Shown here one piece after another: positions 1 through 6,581 of a stretch of DNA of 52,500 bases. How positions within the stretch are numbered: position 1 is the stretch's first letter; each line of letters opens with the position of its first letter. The notes beneath the pieces were generated by a model. It did not search any database and was not told the origin of the DNA. It saw nothing but the letters and a program-made list of their open reading frames with translations. A program made the translations under genes and the position numbers. The DNA is from Brevibacillus antibioticus (lineage in GTDB: Bacteria > Bacillota > Bacilli > Brevibacillales > Brevibacillaceae): the NCBI RefSeq assembly GCF_005217615.1, contig NZ_SZNK01000001.1, positions 1 to 52,500 of the forward strand, written 5' to 3'.

Positions 1-170
1 TGGAAAAAGAAGGAATATTCTGTCCCAAGAAGCATGCCCAAAACCGCCATCTTTTGCATGCCCGTCACTTTTCGGCGAGAAATTTTAAGGAAAGCAAGAC
101 ATGCTTCAACAGGCTTCACATCCCGCGGCTTCTAGAATGAAAGCAAAAAAGAGAAGTGGGCGAAAGAAGC
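1..170. other. Window edge, no gene assigned
   Basis: No reading frame here can be called with confidence. On the minus strand a frame runs off the left edge with a hydrophobic, ATG-containing stretch (around 60 down to 1), which could be the start of a membrane protein lying mostly outside the window, but it has no convincing ribosome binding site. On the plus strand two frames enter from the edge and stop near 132 and 139. Either could be the tail of an upstream gene. Confidence 0.3.
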
Positions 171-1235
171 ATGAAGATTAGACGATGGAAACACGCCGTA
201 ATCGCGGTAGCCGCTGTGATGCTCTGTGTTGCGATGGGCTCGGAATCTGGCGCTGTCCAGGCGAGCAGCGAAGAGGATGTGCAGGAGCAGAATTCCATTC
301 AGGTTGCTTTTGTCGGCGATATGATTTTGGATAAGAGCGTCGGGAGTCAGATCGGGCGGTACGGCGTCGATTATCCGTTTCAAAAAACAGCGGATTTTCT
401 CAAGCAGGCAGACCTGACGATTGGCAATCTGGAGACACCAGTCAGTACACGGGGACGACCGGAAAAAAAGGAATATACCTATCGTGCGAAGCCAGAGTCG
501 TTACAGGGGCTCGTGAACGCAGGCTTTGACGTGGTCAATCTGGCGAATAATCATTCGATGGATTACGGAATAGACGCGCTCTCTGACACGATGGAGCATC
601 TGAAAAAGGCGAAGATCGGTTATGTGGGGGCGGGGAAAAACGAAGAAGAAGCATTTGCTCCCTATATCCAAACGATCAAGGGAAAACGTGTGGCAGTCAT
701 CGGGATTAGCCGTGTCCTTCCAAATGAGCGTTGGTATGCGCGAAAAAACAAGCCAGGCCTCGCACATGCCTACTCGTATGAGCCGATGCTGTCCCATGTT
801 AAAAAGGTAGTGGCGGAGTCAGACATTACGATAGCGGTCATGCACTGGAATCTGGAATATGAGGATTACCCGGAACCATATGCGCGTGAGATGGCGAAAA
901 AGCTGATCGACAGCGGTGTGGATGCCATTGTTGGGTCGCACAGCCATTCGATTATGGGCGTTGAGTTTTATAAAAAGGCGCCGATCTATTACAGTGTAGG
1001 GAATTTTGTGTTTACCACCTCGCGCAACCCGAAAGGTCGTGAAGCCATGATGGTTCAACTGACGTTTACAAAAGACGGGAGCAAGAGCCGCGTGATCCCG
1101 GTGAAGCTAACGAACGGTCAGCCTGCTCCGATGGATGAGAAAAACAAACAGAGGATCATCGACAAGCTCAACCGTATTTCCTATGGGGCGAGTATATCCG
1201 AAAAAGGGGAGGTAACCGAGTCTAAGCCTCAATAG
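171..1235 (+). CDS. CapA family (PGA capsule synthesis-type) metallophosphatase-fold protein
   Basis: This 354-residue protein belongs to the CapA/PgsA-like family, whose founding members take part in poly-gamma-glutamate capsule synthesis or export in Bacillus; many members have unknown substrates. An N-terminal hydrophobic segment (about residues 8-25) followed by a Ser/Ala-rich stretch looks like a signal peptide or membrane anchor. The metallophosphoesterase-like motifs appear in order: VGDMILD near 47, NLETPVS near 85, NNHSMDYG near 125, MHWNLEYED near 223, GSHSHS near 254 and SVGNFVF near 274. Start: the ATG at 171 lies behind a weak GGCGAAAGAAG; an in-frame GTG at 156 would add five residues. 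There are no capB/capC neighbours, so a capsule role is not supported by context and a general cell-envelope role is equally possible. Confidence 0.85.
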   Translation: MKIRRWKHAVIAVAAVMLCVAMGSESGAVQASSEEDVQEQNSIQVAFVGDMILDKSVGSQIGRYGVDYPFQKTADFLKQADLTIGNLETPVSTRGRPEKKEYTYRAKPESLQGLVNAGFDVVNLANNHSMDYGIDALSDTMEHLKKAKIGYVGAGKNEEEAFAPYIQTIKGKRVAVIGISRVLPNERWYARKNKPGLAHAYSYEPMLSHVKKVVAESDITIAVMHWNLEYEDYPEPYAREMAKKLIDSGVDAIVGSHSHSIMGVEFYKKAPIYYSVGNFVFTTSRNPKGREAMMVQLTFTKDGSKSRVIPVKLTNGQPAPMDEKNKQRIIDKLNRISYGASISEKGEVTESKPQ

Positions 1236-1338
1236 CGAGTCGCCGCATCATTTCTCTACGTGTGAAACTAGTGGTTATGCATATGGGAGAAATGGGCAGA
1301 ATGGAGACGTATATCATCACGAAAAGGAGTGATTATCA

Positions 1339-1719
1339 GTGCAAGCTATCACTACGTTTTTCATGTTCCACGGACAAGCGGAAGAAGCGATGAAGTTTTA
1401 CACTTCTATTTTTGATCGCTCCGAAATCAAGCAGATCATGCATCAAGAGAATGGACAAGTCCTGCACGCTACCTTTACCTTAAAAGACCAGACCTTCATG
1501 TGTATCGACAATACGAACGGTGACTATCATGCCTTTACTCCGGCGATTTCGTTGTTTGTGGACTGCGATACGGAGGAAGAGGTTGACCGGGTTTTTGGAC
1601 AGCTTTCCGCGGATGGACAAATACTCATGCCGCTCGGGCAATATCCGTTCAGTGAAAAGTTCGGATGGGTTCAAGATCGTTACGGATTATCCTGGCAGGT
1701 TAACTTACCGAAAAGATGA
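1339..1719 (+). CDS. VOC family protein (PhnB/glyoxalase-like)
   Basis: A 126-residue single-domain protein of the vicinal oxygen chelate superfamily, PhnB-like branch (the group often labelled 3-demethylubiquinone-9 3-methyltransferase). It opens with TFFMFHGQAEEAMKFYTSIF, the usual first beta-alpha unit, and ends with DRYGLSWQV, typical of the second metal-ligand-bearing repeat. The start is GTG at 1339 behind AAAGGAG. The gene stands alone: a hairpin terminator follows directly and the upstream gene ends about 100 bp earlier. The family fold is clear; substrate cannot be read from sequence, and members range from resistance proteins to glyoxalases and unannotated enzymes. Confidence 0.88.
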   Translation: MQAITTFFMFHGQAEEAMKFYTSIFDRSEIKQIMHQENGQVLHATFTLKDQTFMCIDNTNGDYHAFTPAISLFVDCDTEEEVDRVFGQLSADGQILMPLGQYPFSEKFGWVQDRYGLSWQVNLPKR

Positions 1720-1724
1720 TATTA

Positions 1725-1760
1725 AAAAGCCGGTATACCTCTTGGAACCGGCTCTTTTTA
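1725..1760 (+). terminator. Rho-independent terminator after VOC gene
   Basis: A 7-bp stem AGCCGGT (1728-1734) / ACCGGCT (1747-1753) is followed by five T and preceded by five A, so it can also act on the opposite strand. It lies six bases past the stop codon. Confidence 0.85.
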
Positions 1761-1774
1761 TGTTTATAAACGTT

Positions 1775-1993
1775 GCTGTAGTGGAGGAAGAAGCGAATTT
1801 CCAGTCTACGCTTCGGCCTACGCCCCGTAGGGGGTATCACTGTCCGCTTCGGAAAAAATGGCGGGAGCGCTTCAAACGTAGAAGTTTCGGGGAGGTCATT
1901 CATAAGTGAAGCTGAAATTCCCCGCCATTTTTTCCTACGCTAGGGCGGGCTCCAGAGGCGCTTGGACTGGAAATTCGCTTCTTCCTACGTAGC
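1775..1993 (+). repeat. Palindromic repeat element, copy 1
   Basis: This 219-bp imperfect palindrome occurs three times in the window (also 6330-6547 inverted and 19551-19767). The outer arms pair GCTGTAG..GGAAGAAGCGAATTTCC at the left with its near-complement at the right. An inner pair of arms, GGAAAAAATGGCGGG (about 1851-1865) and CCCGCCATTTTTTCC (1921-1935), pairs perfectly. The middle contains short secondary inverted repeats. Size, terminal inverted repeats and lack of coding content suggest a MITE-like element or a long RNA hairpin. No target duplication is evident at its ends. A frame of about 45 codons runs through copies 1 and 3 but I read it as incidental. Confidence 0.85.
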
Positions 1994-2071
1994 TTTTATT
2001 AATAAAGTGGTTCTAAGATGATTTATAGCTTCCTAGCATTAACTTACAAAACGTTTTAAAAACACGCATGA

Positions 2072-2180
2072 ATCCACAGCTGTACGAAAGTCCTGTCACA
2101 TGTTTGGAAGGAGACCGCCCGAACGCAGAGAGGATACAGGCGACTGGAAAACATGTGGCAGGGCTTCTCCCGACCACAAC
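2072..2180 (+). ncRNA. Candidate structured RNA, copy A
   Basis: This segment is shared with 19855-19964. The order is a conserved ATCCACAGCTGT, four variable bases, an 18-nt left arm (2088-2105), a 43-nt loop (2106-2148), the right arm (2149-2166) and a conserved CTCCCGACCACAAC. The loops of the two copies differ at only two positions. The stems differ at several positions, yet both remain paired; the differences here form G-U pairs where the other copy has Watson-Crick pairs. A hairpin with a T-run at 2289-2314 could end the transcript, giving an RNA of roughly 250 nt or a leader for the opp operon. I do not recognise it as any known riboswitch or sRNA family. Transcription is unproven. Confidence 0.55.
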
Positions 2181-2288
2181 CGATGGAATACATCTTTTGT
2201 CTACATCGTCATCAACTGACGAAAACTACGAAACCAGCGATAAAGGCTTCGTACACAGCTTCCGTATAAAAGACATGCCACTTATGAG

Positions 2289-2314
2289 AGCCTCGAATAA
2301 TCGGGGCTTTTTTT
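2289..2314 (+). terminator. Rho-independent terminator upstream of opp operon
   Basis: AGCCTCGA (2289-2296) pairs with TCGGGGCT (2301-2308) across a 4-nt loop, followed by a run of seven T. There is no protein gene directly upstream, so it most simply ends the candidate structured RNA at 2072-2180. Confidence 0.75.
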
Positions 2315-2318
2315 CTGT

Positions 2319-2392
2319 GAAAAACGTCTCGACGTTTTTCATAAAGGTGGATGCGACCGCTTGCGGTCAACAAAACGGTCATGACCGTTTTG
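2319..2392. promoter_or_regulatory. Three consecutive palindromes upstream of the opp promoter
   Basis: Three perfect inverted repeats lie in 74 bp: 2319-2340 (10-bp arms, 2-nt centre), 2355-2368 (GACCGC / GCGGTC, 2-nt centre) and 2371-2392 (11-bp arms, no spacer). The promoter -35 box begins only 15 bp after the last one. They could be operators for a dimeric regulator or cruciform/hairpin structures. They do not share one sequence, so a single regulator binding all three is not evident. Confidence 0.55.
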
Positions 2393-2406
2393 TTTGGAAA
2401 AAAATG

Positions 2407-2436
2407 TTGACTTGATCAGGTGTAGATACCTATAAT
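2407..2436 (+). promoter_or_regulatory. Sigma-A promoter of the opp operon
   Basis: TTGACT (2407-2412), an 18-bp spacer and a perfect TATAAT (2431-2436) form a strong housekeeping promoter. It leaves a leader of about 100 nt before the SBP start codon. Confidence 0.8.
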
Positions 2437-2543
2437 TTAATTCATAGTAAACAGGTAAGAATTATATGTTATTATCTTTTGATCCGACCGGACCACCGGA
2501 GGAACGGTTTCACTTAAGTGAGTGGATATGAAGGAGGATCACC

Positions 2544-4292
2544 ATGAGAAAAAGGCTTTCGCAAATCATTGCAACTTTACTGCTAGGGACGCTACTGGTC
2601 ACAGGATGCAGCTCTGAAGGCAGTACGCCAGCTACCTCGACACAAACGGCGACTCCGTCGACAGAAGCATCAGCACCTGCTGCCAGCAACGTGCAAGACA
2701 TAAAAGACGGCATCAATTTGGCCACGGATGTATCCAAGCTGCCGGAAGCAGCAGCCAAAAGGACTGATACATTCATTGCGGGACTGACGGAGCCAGGCGG
2801 CGTGTTTAACCCGTTTTTTTATCACAACGGTTACGATGGCAACGTCTCCTCAGCGATCTTCGAATCACTGGTGGATGTCGATGCGACAGGAAAGCCGGTA
2901 CCCAAGCTCGCGGAAAAATGGGACGTATCACCTGACCAGCTCACGTATACGTTCCACCTGAGACCGAATCTGAAATTCAGCGATGGTTCACCGCTGACGG
3001 CAGAGGATGTCGCCTTTACACTGACGATTCTGCACGACAAAACGTACGATGGCGAAACGGACATTTTCGTAGCAAGTATCAAGGGTGGTCGTGAATACAA
3101 GGAAGGCAAAGCGAACACGATCGAAGGGATTAAGGTGATTGATCCACAGACGATCCAGATCACGACGGAAAAAGTGAACGCCAAGTCTCTTGTCCTGTTA
3201 GGCGGGCAGGTGCTCTCTAAGGCATACTACGGCAAGGAGTACAAACCAGGCAATCTGGAGTACCTCCGCACCTTGCACGGCAAGCCTTTGGGAGCTGGTC
3301 CTTACAAATTCGAGGCGTACATTCCTGGTCAAGAAGTCCGCTATCTTGCAAACGAGCACTATTACGCGGGCAAGCCGCAAATTGAGCACTTTATCTACAA
3401 GACGACCGAGGGCGACGCTCTGCAGTTTATCCAGACGGGGGAAATGGACTACAACTCCTTTACGGTCAACTCGGATAACATTGAGCAACTGCAACAGCTG
3501 GGATACGTGAATATCAATTTGTACACATCCAGCGCCTATTCATACATCAAGTTCAATCATTCCAAGCCGTTTTTCAAAGACAAGCGCGTCCGCCAAGCTT
3601 TCATCTACGGACTGGATCGCCAAAAGATTCTCGACTTGACCTACCAAGGATACGCGCAAGTCGCCAATGTACCAATCAGCCCTGTTTCGTGGGCTTATAC
3701 GGATGATGTCAATCCATACGCGTACAATCCGGAAAAGGCGAAGCAGCTCCTGGATGAAGCGGGCTGGAAGCCGGGCGCGGATGGTATCCGTGAAAAAGAC
3801 GGACAAAAGCTGATCGTGCATTACTACACGACAAAAGGAAAGCTGGGAGAAGTTCTGATCCCGATTGCCAAAGAAAACTACAAAGAGCTGGGCATCCAGT
3901 TTGAAGCAGAAATGATGGACTACAACGCCGTATTGGCACGGACGGAAAAAGGCGATCACGACCTCGCTTCGTTCTCAACCACGATGCTGATCGATCCAGA
4001 TGACGGTGTAGACGCTTTCTCGACGAAAAAGGGCAAGAGCGGATTTACCGGAACGAATGGCTACTCCAATGCCAAAGTAGACGAATTGCTGGAAGCAGGT
4101 CTATCTACGCTGGACATCGAGAAGCGCAAAGCCATCTACAAAGACCTGTACAAAGAGTTGAGCGATGACCCACCGTACATCTTCCTCGGCTACCGCAAAA
4201 TTTTGTCTGCGCACAACGGCAAGATCAAGGGCTTGGAGCCGAATCCGTTCACGGGCATTTCGACCAGCCTGCCTGGCATCAAAATCGAGTAA
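2544..4292 (+). CDS. oppA: Peptide ABC transporter substrate-binding lipoprotein (OppA/DppE family)
   Basis: A 582-residue solute-binding protein (SBP_bac_5 family) that captures peptides outside the membrane and passes them to the two permeases encoded next. The signal peptide ends in a lipobox LVTGC with the lipidated cysteine at residue 22, followed by a Ser/Thr/Ala-rich linker to about residue 50. The hallmark region around residues 115-160 (LAEKWDVS, FHLRPNLKFSDGSPLTAEDV) is intact. The start is ATG 2544 behind GAAGGAGG. It leads a complete oppABCDF-type cluster. A GC-rich hairpin with a T-run between it and the first permease probably keeps SBP levels higher than those of the membrane parts. 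Peptide versus nickel or other specificity is not determined by sequence; the dipeptide/oligopeptide branch fits best. Confidence 0.9.
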   Translation: MRKRLSQIIATLLLGTLLVTGCSSEGSTPATSTQTATPSTEASAPAASNVQDIKDGINLATDVSKLPEAAAKRTDTFIAGLTEPGGVFNPFFYHNGYDGNVSSAIFESLVDVDATGKPVPKLAEKWDVSPDQLTYTFHLRPNLKFSDGSPLTAEDVAFTLTILHDKTYDGETDIFVASIKGGREYKEGKANTIEGIKVIDPQTIQITTEKVNAKSLVLLGGQVLSKAYYGKEYKPGNLEYLRTLHGKPLGAGPYKFEAYIPGQEVRYLANEHYYAGKPQIEHFIYKTTEGDALQFIQTGEMDYNSFTVNSDNIEQLQQLGYVNINLYTSSAYSYIKFNHSKPFFKDKRVRQAFIYGLDRQKILDLTYQGYAQVANVPISPVSWAYTDDVNPYAYNPEKAKQLLDEAGWKPGADGIREKDGQKLIVHYYTTKGKLGEVLIPIAKENYKELGIQFEAEMMDYNAVLARTEKGDHDLASFSTTMLIDPDDGVDAFSTKKGKSGFTGTNGYSNAKVDELLEAGLSTLDIEKRKAIYKDLYKELSDDPPYIFLGYRKILSAHNGKIKGLEPNPFTGISTSLPGIKIE

Positions 4293-4323
4293 CAAATTCG
4301 AGTAACTGACTCACGAATGTTGT

Positions 4324-4353
4324 GCCCGGCCCTGGGGCTGGGCTTTCTTTTTT
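4324..4353 (+). terminator. Intra-operon terminator/attenuator between SBP and permease
   Basis: GCCCGGCCC (4324-4332) pairs with GGGCTGGGC (4335-4343) and is followed by TTTCTTTTTT. It would terminate part of the transcription after the SBP gene. An open frame starting at a GTG inside this hairpin (4322) is therefore not the real start of the permease. Confidence 0.75.
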
Positions 4354-4378
4354 CCCCAAGCATGAAAGGAGGCCAACG

Positions 4379-5335
4379 ATGACGTCCTACTTCCTGAAAA
4401 GGGTCTTTTACATGGCGTTGACGCTCTTCGGCGCATCCATTTTGATTTTTTTCCTGTATGCCCTAACGCCCGGTGATTTCGTCGATACGAGTCTTAAGCT
4501 GACAGCCGAACGAAAGCTGGAGCTAAAAGTGATGTACGGGCTGGATAAGCCTGTCGTCGAACGGTATTTCATCTGGATGAAAAACGCCTTCCAAGGCGAT
4601 TTTGGCTACTCCCTGCAGTACCAGCAGCCAGTGATGTCGTTGTTGAACGATTACATCTGGAATTCGTTTTTGCTCGCGATTACCTCCACCTTTTTTACAT
4701 GGCTGATCGCGATCTCAATCGGAGTTCTGTCTGCTGCAAGGCAGCATTCCTGGTTCGATGCCCTCGTGACGATCGGTGTTTTTGCTGCGATGTCGCTGCC
4801 TGTCTTTTTCGTTGGACTGCTGTTTATCAAGTTGTTTGCCGTCGATGCCAAGCTGTTTCCCGCAGGGGGCATGATGATGATCGGCAGTAAGGAAACAGGG
4901 CTCACCTATGCGTGGGACGTGGTTCAACATATGTTTTTGCCTGTGACGGTGCTGACTTTGCTTAGCGTCGGGACGCTGACCCGCTATTTCCGCACGAACA
5001 TGCTGGAGGTCATTCAACAAGACTTCGTGCGCACGGCCCGGGCAAAAGGACTGAAGGAAAAAGTCGTCCTGCACAAGCACGCGCTGCGCAATGCGCTCCT
5101 GCCTGCCATTACACTGCTAGGCTTTGAGCTGCCAGCTCTGTTTGGTGGGGCGATCATCACGGAAAAAATCTTTAACTGGCCCGGTGTCGGACAGTTGTAC
5201 ATGCAGGCGTTTTCTGTACGGGACTACCCGCTCTTGATGGGCTTTACGATGTTCCTGGCGATTCTCACCGTCATCGGAAACTTATCTGCTGATTTGCTGT
5301 ACAGAGTGGCTGACCCGCGGGTTCGGTTGAAATAG
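4379..5335 (+). CDS. oppB: Peptide ABC transporter permease, OppB/DppB type
   Basis: A 318-residue inner-membrane permease with six predicted membrane segments; the first follows immediately after the N-terminus (VFYMALTLFGASILIFFLYAL). The EAA cytoplasmic loop that contacts the ATPases is visible at about residues 212-235 (VRTARAKGLKEKVVLHKHAL), followed by NALLPAITLLG. ATG 4379 sits behind AAAGGAGG and after the intra-operon terminator. The next gene begins 11 bp after its stop. It pairs with OppC to form the translocation channel. Confidence 0.93.
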   Translation: MTSYFLKRVFYMALTLFGASILIFFLYALTPGDFVDTSLKLTAERKLELKVMYGLDKPVVERYFIWMKNAFQGDFGYSLQYQQPVMSLLNDYIWNSFLLAITSTFFTWLIAISIGVLSAARQHSWFDALVTIGVFAAMSLPVFFVGLLFIKLFAVDAKLFPAGGMMMIGSKETGLTYAWDVVQHMFLPVTVLTLLSVGTLTRYFRTNMLEVIQQDFVRTARAKGLKEKVVLHKHALRNALLPAITLLGFELPALFGGAIITEKIFNWPGVGQLYMQAFSVRDYPLLMGFTMFLAILTVIGNLSADLLYRVADPRVRLK

Positions 5336-5346
5336 GGGGGAGAACG

Positions 5347-6273
5347 ATGGCATCAACGGTAAGTGAAGTAGCGGAGGTGACGAGACGAAAGCAGGTAGCG
5401 TCGCGTTCTTCCTTGTGGCACGAGGCGTTTTTGCGCCTGAAAAAGAAGCGTCTGGCCATGGCTGGACTTGTGTTTTTACTCGTCATGGTAGCGGTATGCT
5501 TCATCGGTCCGTTTTTTTCTCCGTACGCATCCGGCAAGATTAATACGACCATGATCAACAAGCAGCCAAGCTTCTCCCATTGGCTCGGGACGGACAGCTT
5601 GGGCAGAGACATTTTGACGCGGTTGATGCAGGCTGGCCGAATCTCATTGACAGTAGGCATCGCTTCTATGGTGCTCTCTGTTTCCATTGGCGCCCTTCTC
5701 GGTGCACTGGCTGGCTTTTACCGCGGGTGGGTTGATCAAGTGATCATGCGTATAGCAGACGTGCTCATGACCATTCCTGGTCTGCCGCTCTTGTTTATTA
5801 TGGGTGCAGTCCTCTCCGAGTGGAAAATCCCGACCGACTACCGCATTTACATCGTCATGGTCATGCTGAGCCTGATCGGCTGGCCCGGCTTGGCACGAAT
5901 GGTCCGCAGCCAGATGCTCACCCTGCGTGAAAGTGAATTCATGCAAGCAGCAGAAGTACTCGGTCTGCGCGACAGACGCAAGCTATTCTTCCATTTGCTG
6001 CCCAATCTGACACCACTTTTAATTGTAGTTGCCACCTTGAACGTCGGAGGTGCGATCCTGAGCGAATCTGTATTATCGTACTTCGGCCTCGGAGTCGTCC
6101 CGCCAACGCCGACATGGGGCAATATGATGGATGCGGCAAACACGTTGATCGATTTTCAGAAAAGACCGTGGCTGTGGGTTCCTCCGGGGATTGCTATTTT
6201 CGCTACTGTCATCTCGATTAATTTGCTGGGGGATGGACTGCGGGATGCTTTAGACCCGAAGCAGCAGCGTTGA
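5347..6273 (+). CDS. oppC: Peptide ABC transporter permease, OppC/DppC type
   Basis: A 308-residue permease. It has the N-terminal cytoplasmic stretch and first membrane helix of the OppC family, then LGTDSLGRDILTRLMQAGRISL (periplasmic/exofacial segment, about residues 79-100), and the EAA loop at about 197-215 (FMQAAEVLGLRDRRKLFFHL) with the conserved PNLTPLLIV after it. The ATG at 5347 follows GGGGGGAG. A 308-bp gap containing an inverted palindromic repeat separates it from the ATPase gene; such gaps are unusual in opp operons, so the repeat probably inserted here. Confidence 0.93.
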   Translation: MASTVSEVAEVTRRKQVASRSSLWHEAFLRLKKKRLAMAGLVFLLVMVAVCFIGPFFSPYASGKINTTMINKQPSFSHWLGTDSLGRDILTRLMQAGRISLTVGIASMVLSVSIGALLGALAGFYRGWVDQVIMRIADVLMTIPGLPLLFIMGAVLSEWKIPTDYRIYIVMVMLSLIGWPGLARMVRSQMLTLRESEFMQAAEVLGLRDRRKLFFHLLPNLTPLLIVVATLNVGGAILSESVLSYFGLGVVPPTPTWGNMMDAANTLIDFQKRPWLWVPPGIAIFATVISINLLGDGLRDALDPKQQR

Positions 6274-6298
6274 TGCATGTTCTTGAGTGATTCATAAC

Positions 6299-6320
6299 TT
6301 CTTGAACCTTCTTTCAAGAA
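6299..6320. other. Short hairpin after oppC
   Basis: TTCTTGAA (6299-6306) pairs with TTCAAGAA (6313-6320) over a 6-nt loop, followed by AAAAA rather than T, so it is a weak terminator candidate on the plus strand. It may be the remnant of the original oppC-oppD spacer. Confidence 0.4.
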
Positions 6321-6329
6321 AAAACTGAA

Positions 6330-6547
6330 GTTGCGCAGGGAGAAGTGATTTCCAGTCCAAGCGCCTCTGGAGCCCATCCCAGCTTTGAAAAAAATGGCAG
6401 GGAATTTCAGCTTCACTTATGAAATACTTCCTCGAAACTTCGACGTTTGAAGCGCTCCCGACATTTTTTTCAAAGTGGACAGTGATACCCCTTGCGGGGC
6501 GTAGGCCGAAGCGTAGACTGGAAATCACTTCTCCCCTCCACTACAGC
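6330..6547 (-). repeat. Palindromic repeat element, copy 2 (inverted, inside the opp operon)
   Basis: This is the same ~218-bp palindrome as at 1775 and 19551, but in opposite orientation. Its outer arms read GAAGTGATTTCC / GGAAATCACTTC, where copies 1 and 3 have GAAGCGAATTTCC / GGAAATTCGCTTC, so both arms changed together. Its inner arms read TGAAAAAAATG / CATTTTTTTCA with seven A/T, against GGAAAAAATG / CATTTTTTCC with six A/T in the others. It ends 34 bp before the oppD start codon. No structured RNA module follows this copy. Confidence 0.85.
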
Positions 6548-6581
6548 TTCTCCTATACACGAAAAGGCAGGTGAGCCAAGC

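Noticed and set aside
1777..1909. Conserved short frame through the palindromic repeats (EEANFQSTLRPTPR..., ending in HK-stop in copies 1 and 3)
   Set aside because: The frame has no consistent start or ribosome binding site, changes between copies are not biased to third positions, and copy 2 gives a different reading. Palindromic structure explains the conservation better.
2211..2234. Hammerhead-ribozyme-like CTGACGA...GAAAC
   Set aside because: No stem II can form between the two core boxes, and the flanking stems are absent.
2068..2415. 115-codon frame across the candidate RNA, terminator and palindromes
   Set aside because: It runs through a rho-independent terminator and three perfect palindromes, lacks a ribosome binding site, and resembles no protein.
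4322..4378. Longer GTG start for oppB
   Set aside because: The extra codons translate the intra-operon terminator; ATG 4379 has a proper AAAGGAGG.
6492..6581. Longer start for oppD
   Set aside because: The extension reads through the end of the palindromic repeat; ATG 6582 matches the normal OppD N-terminus.
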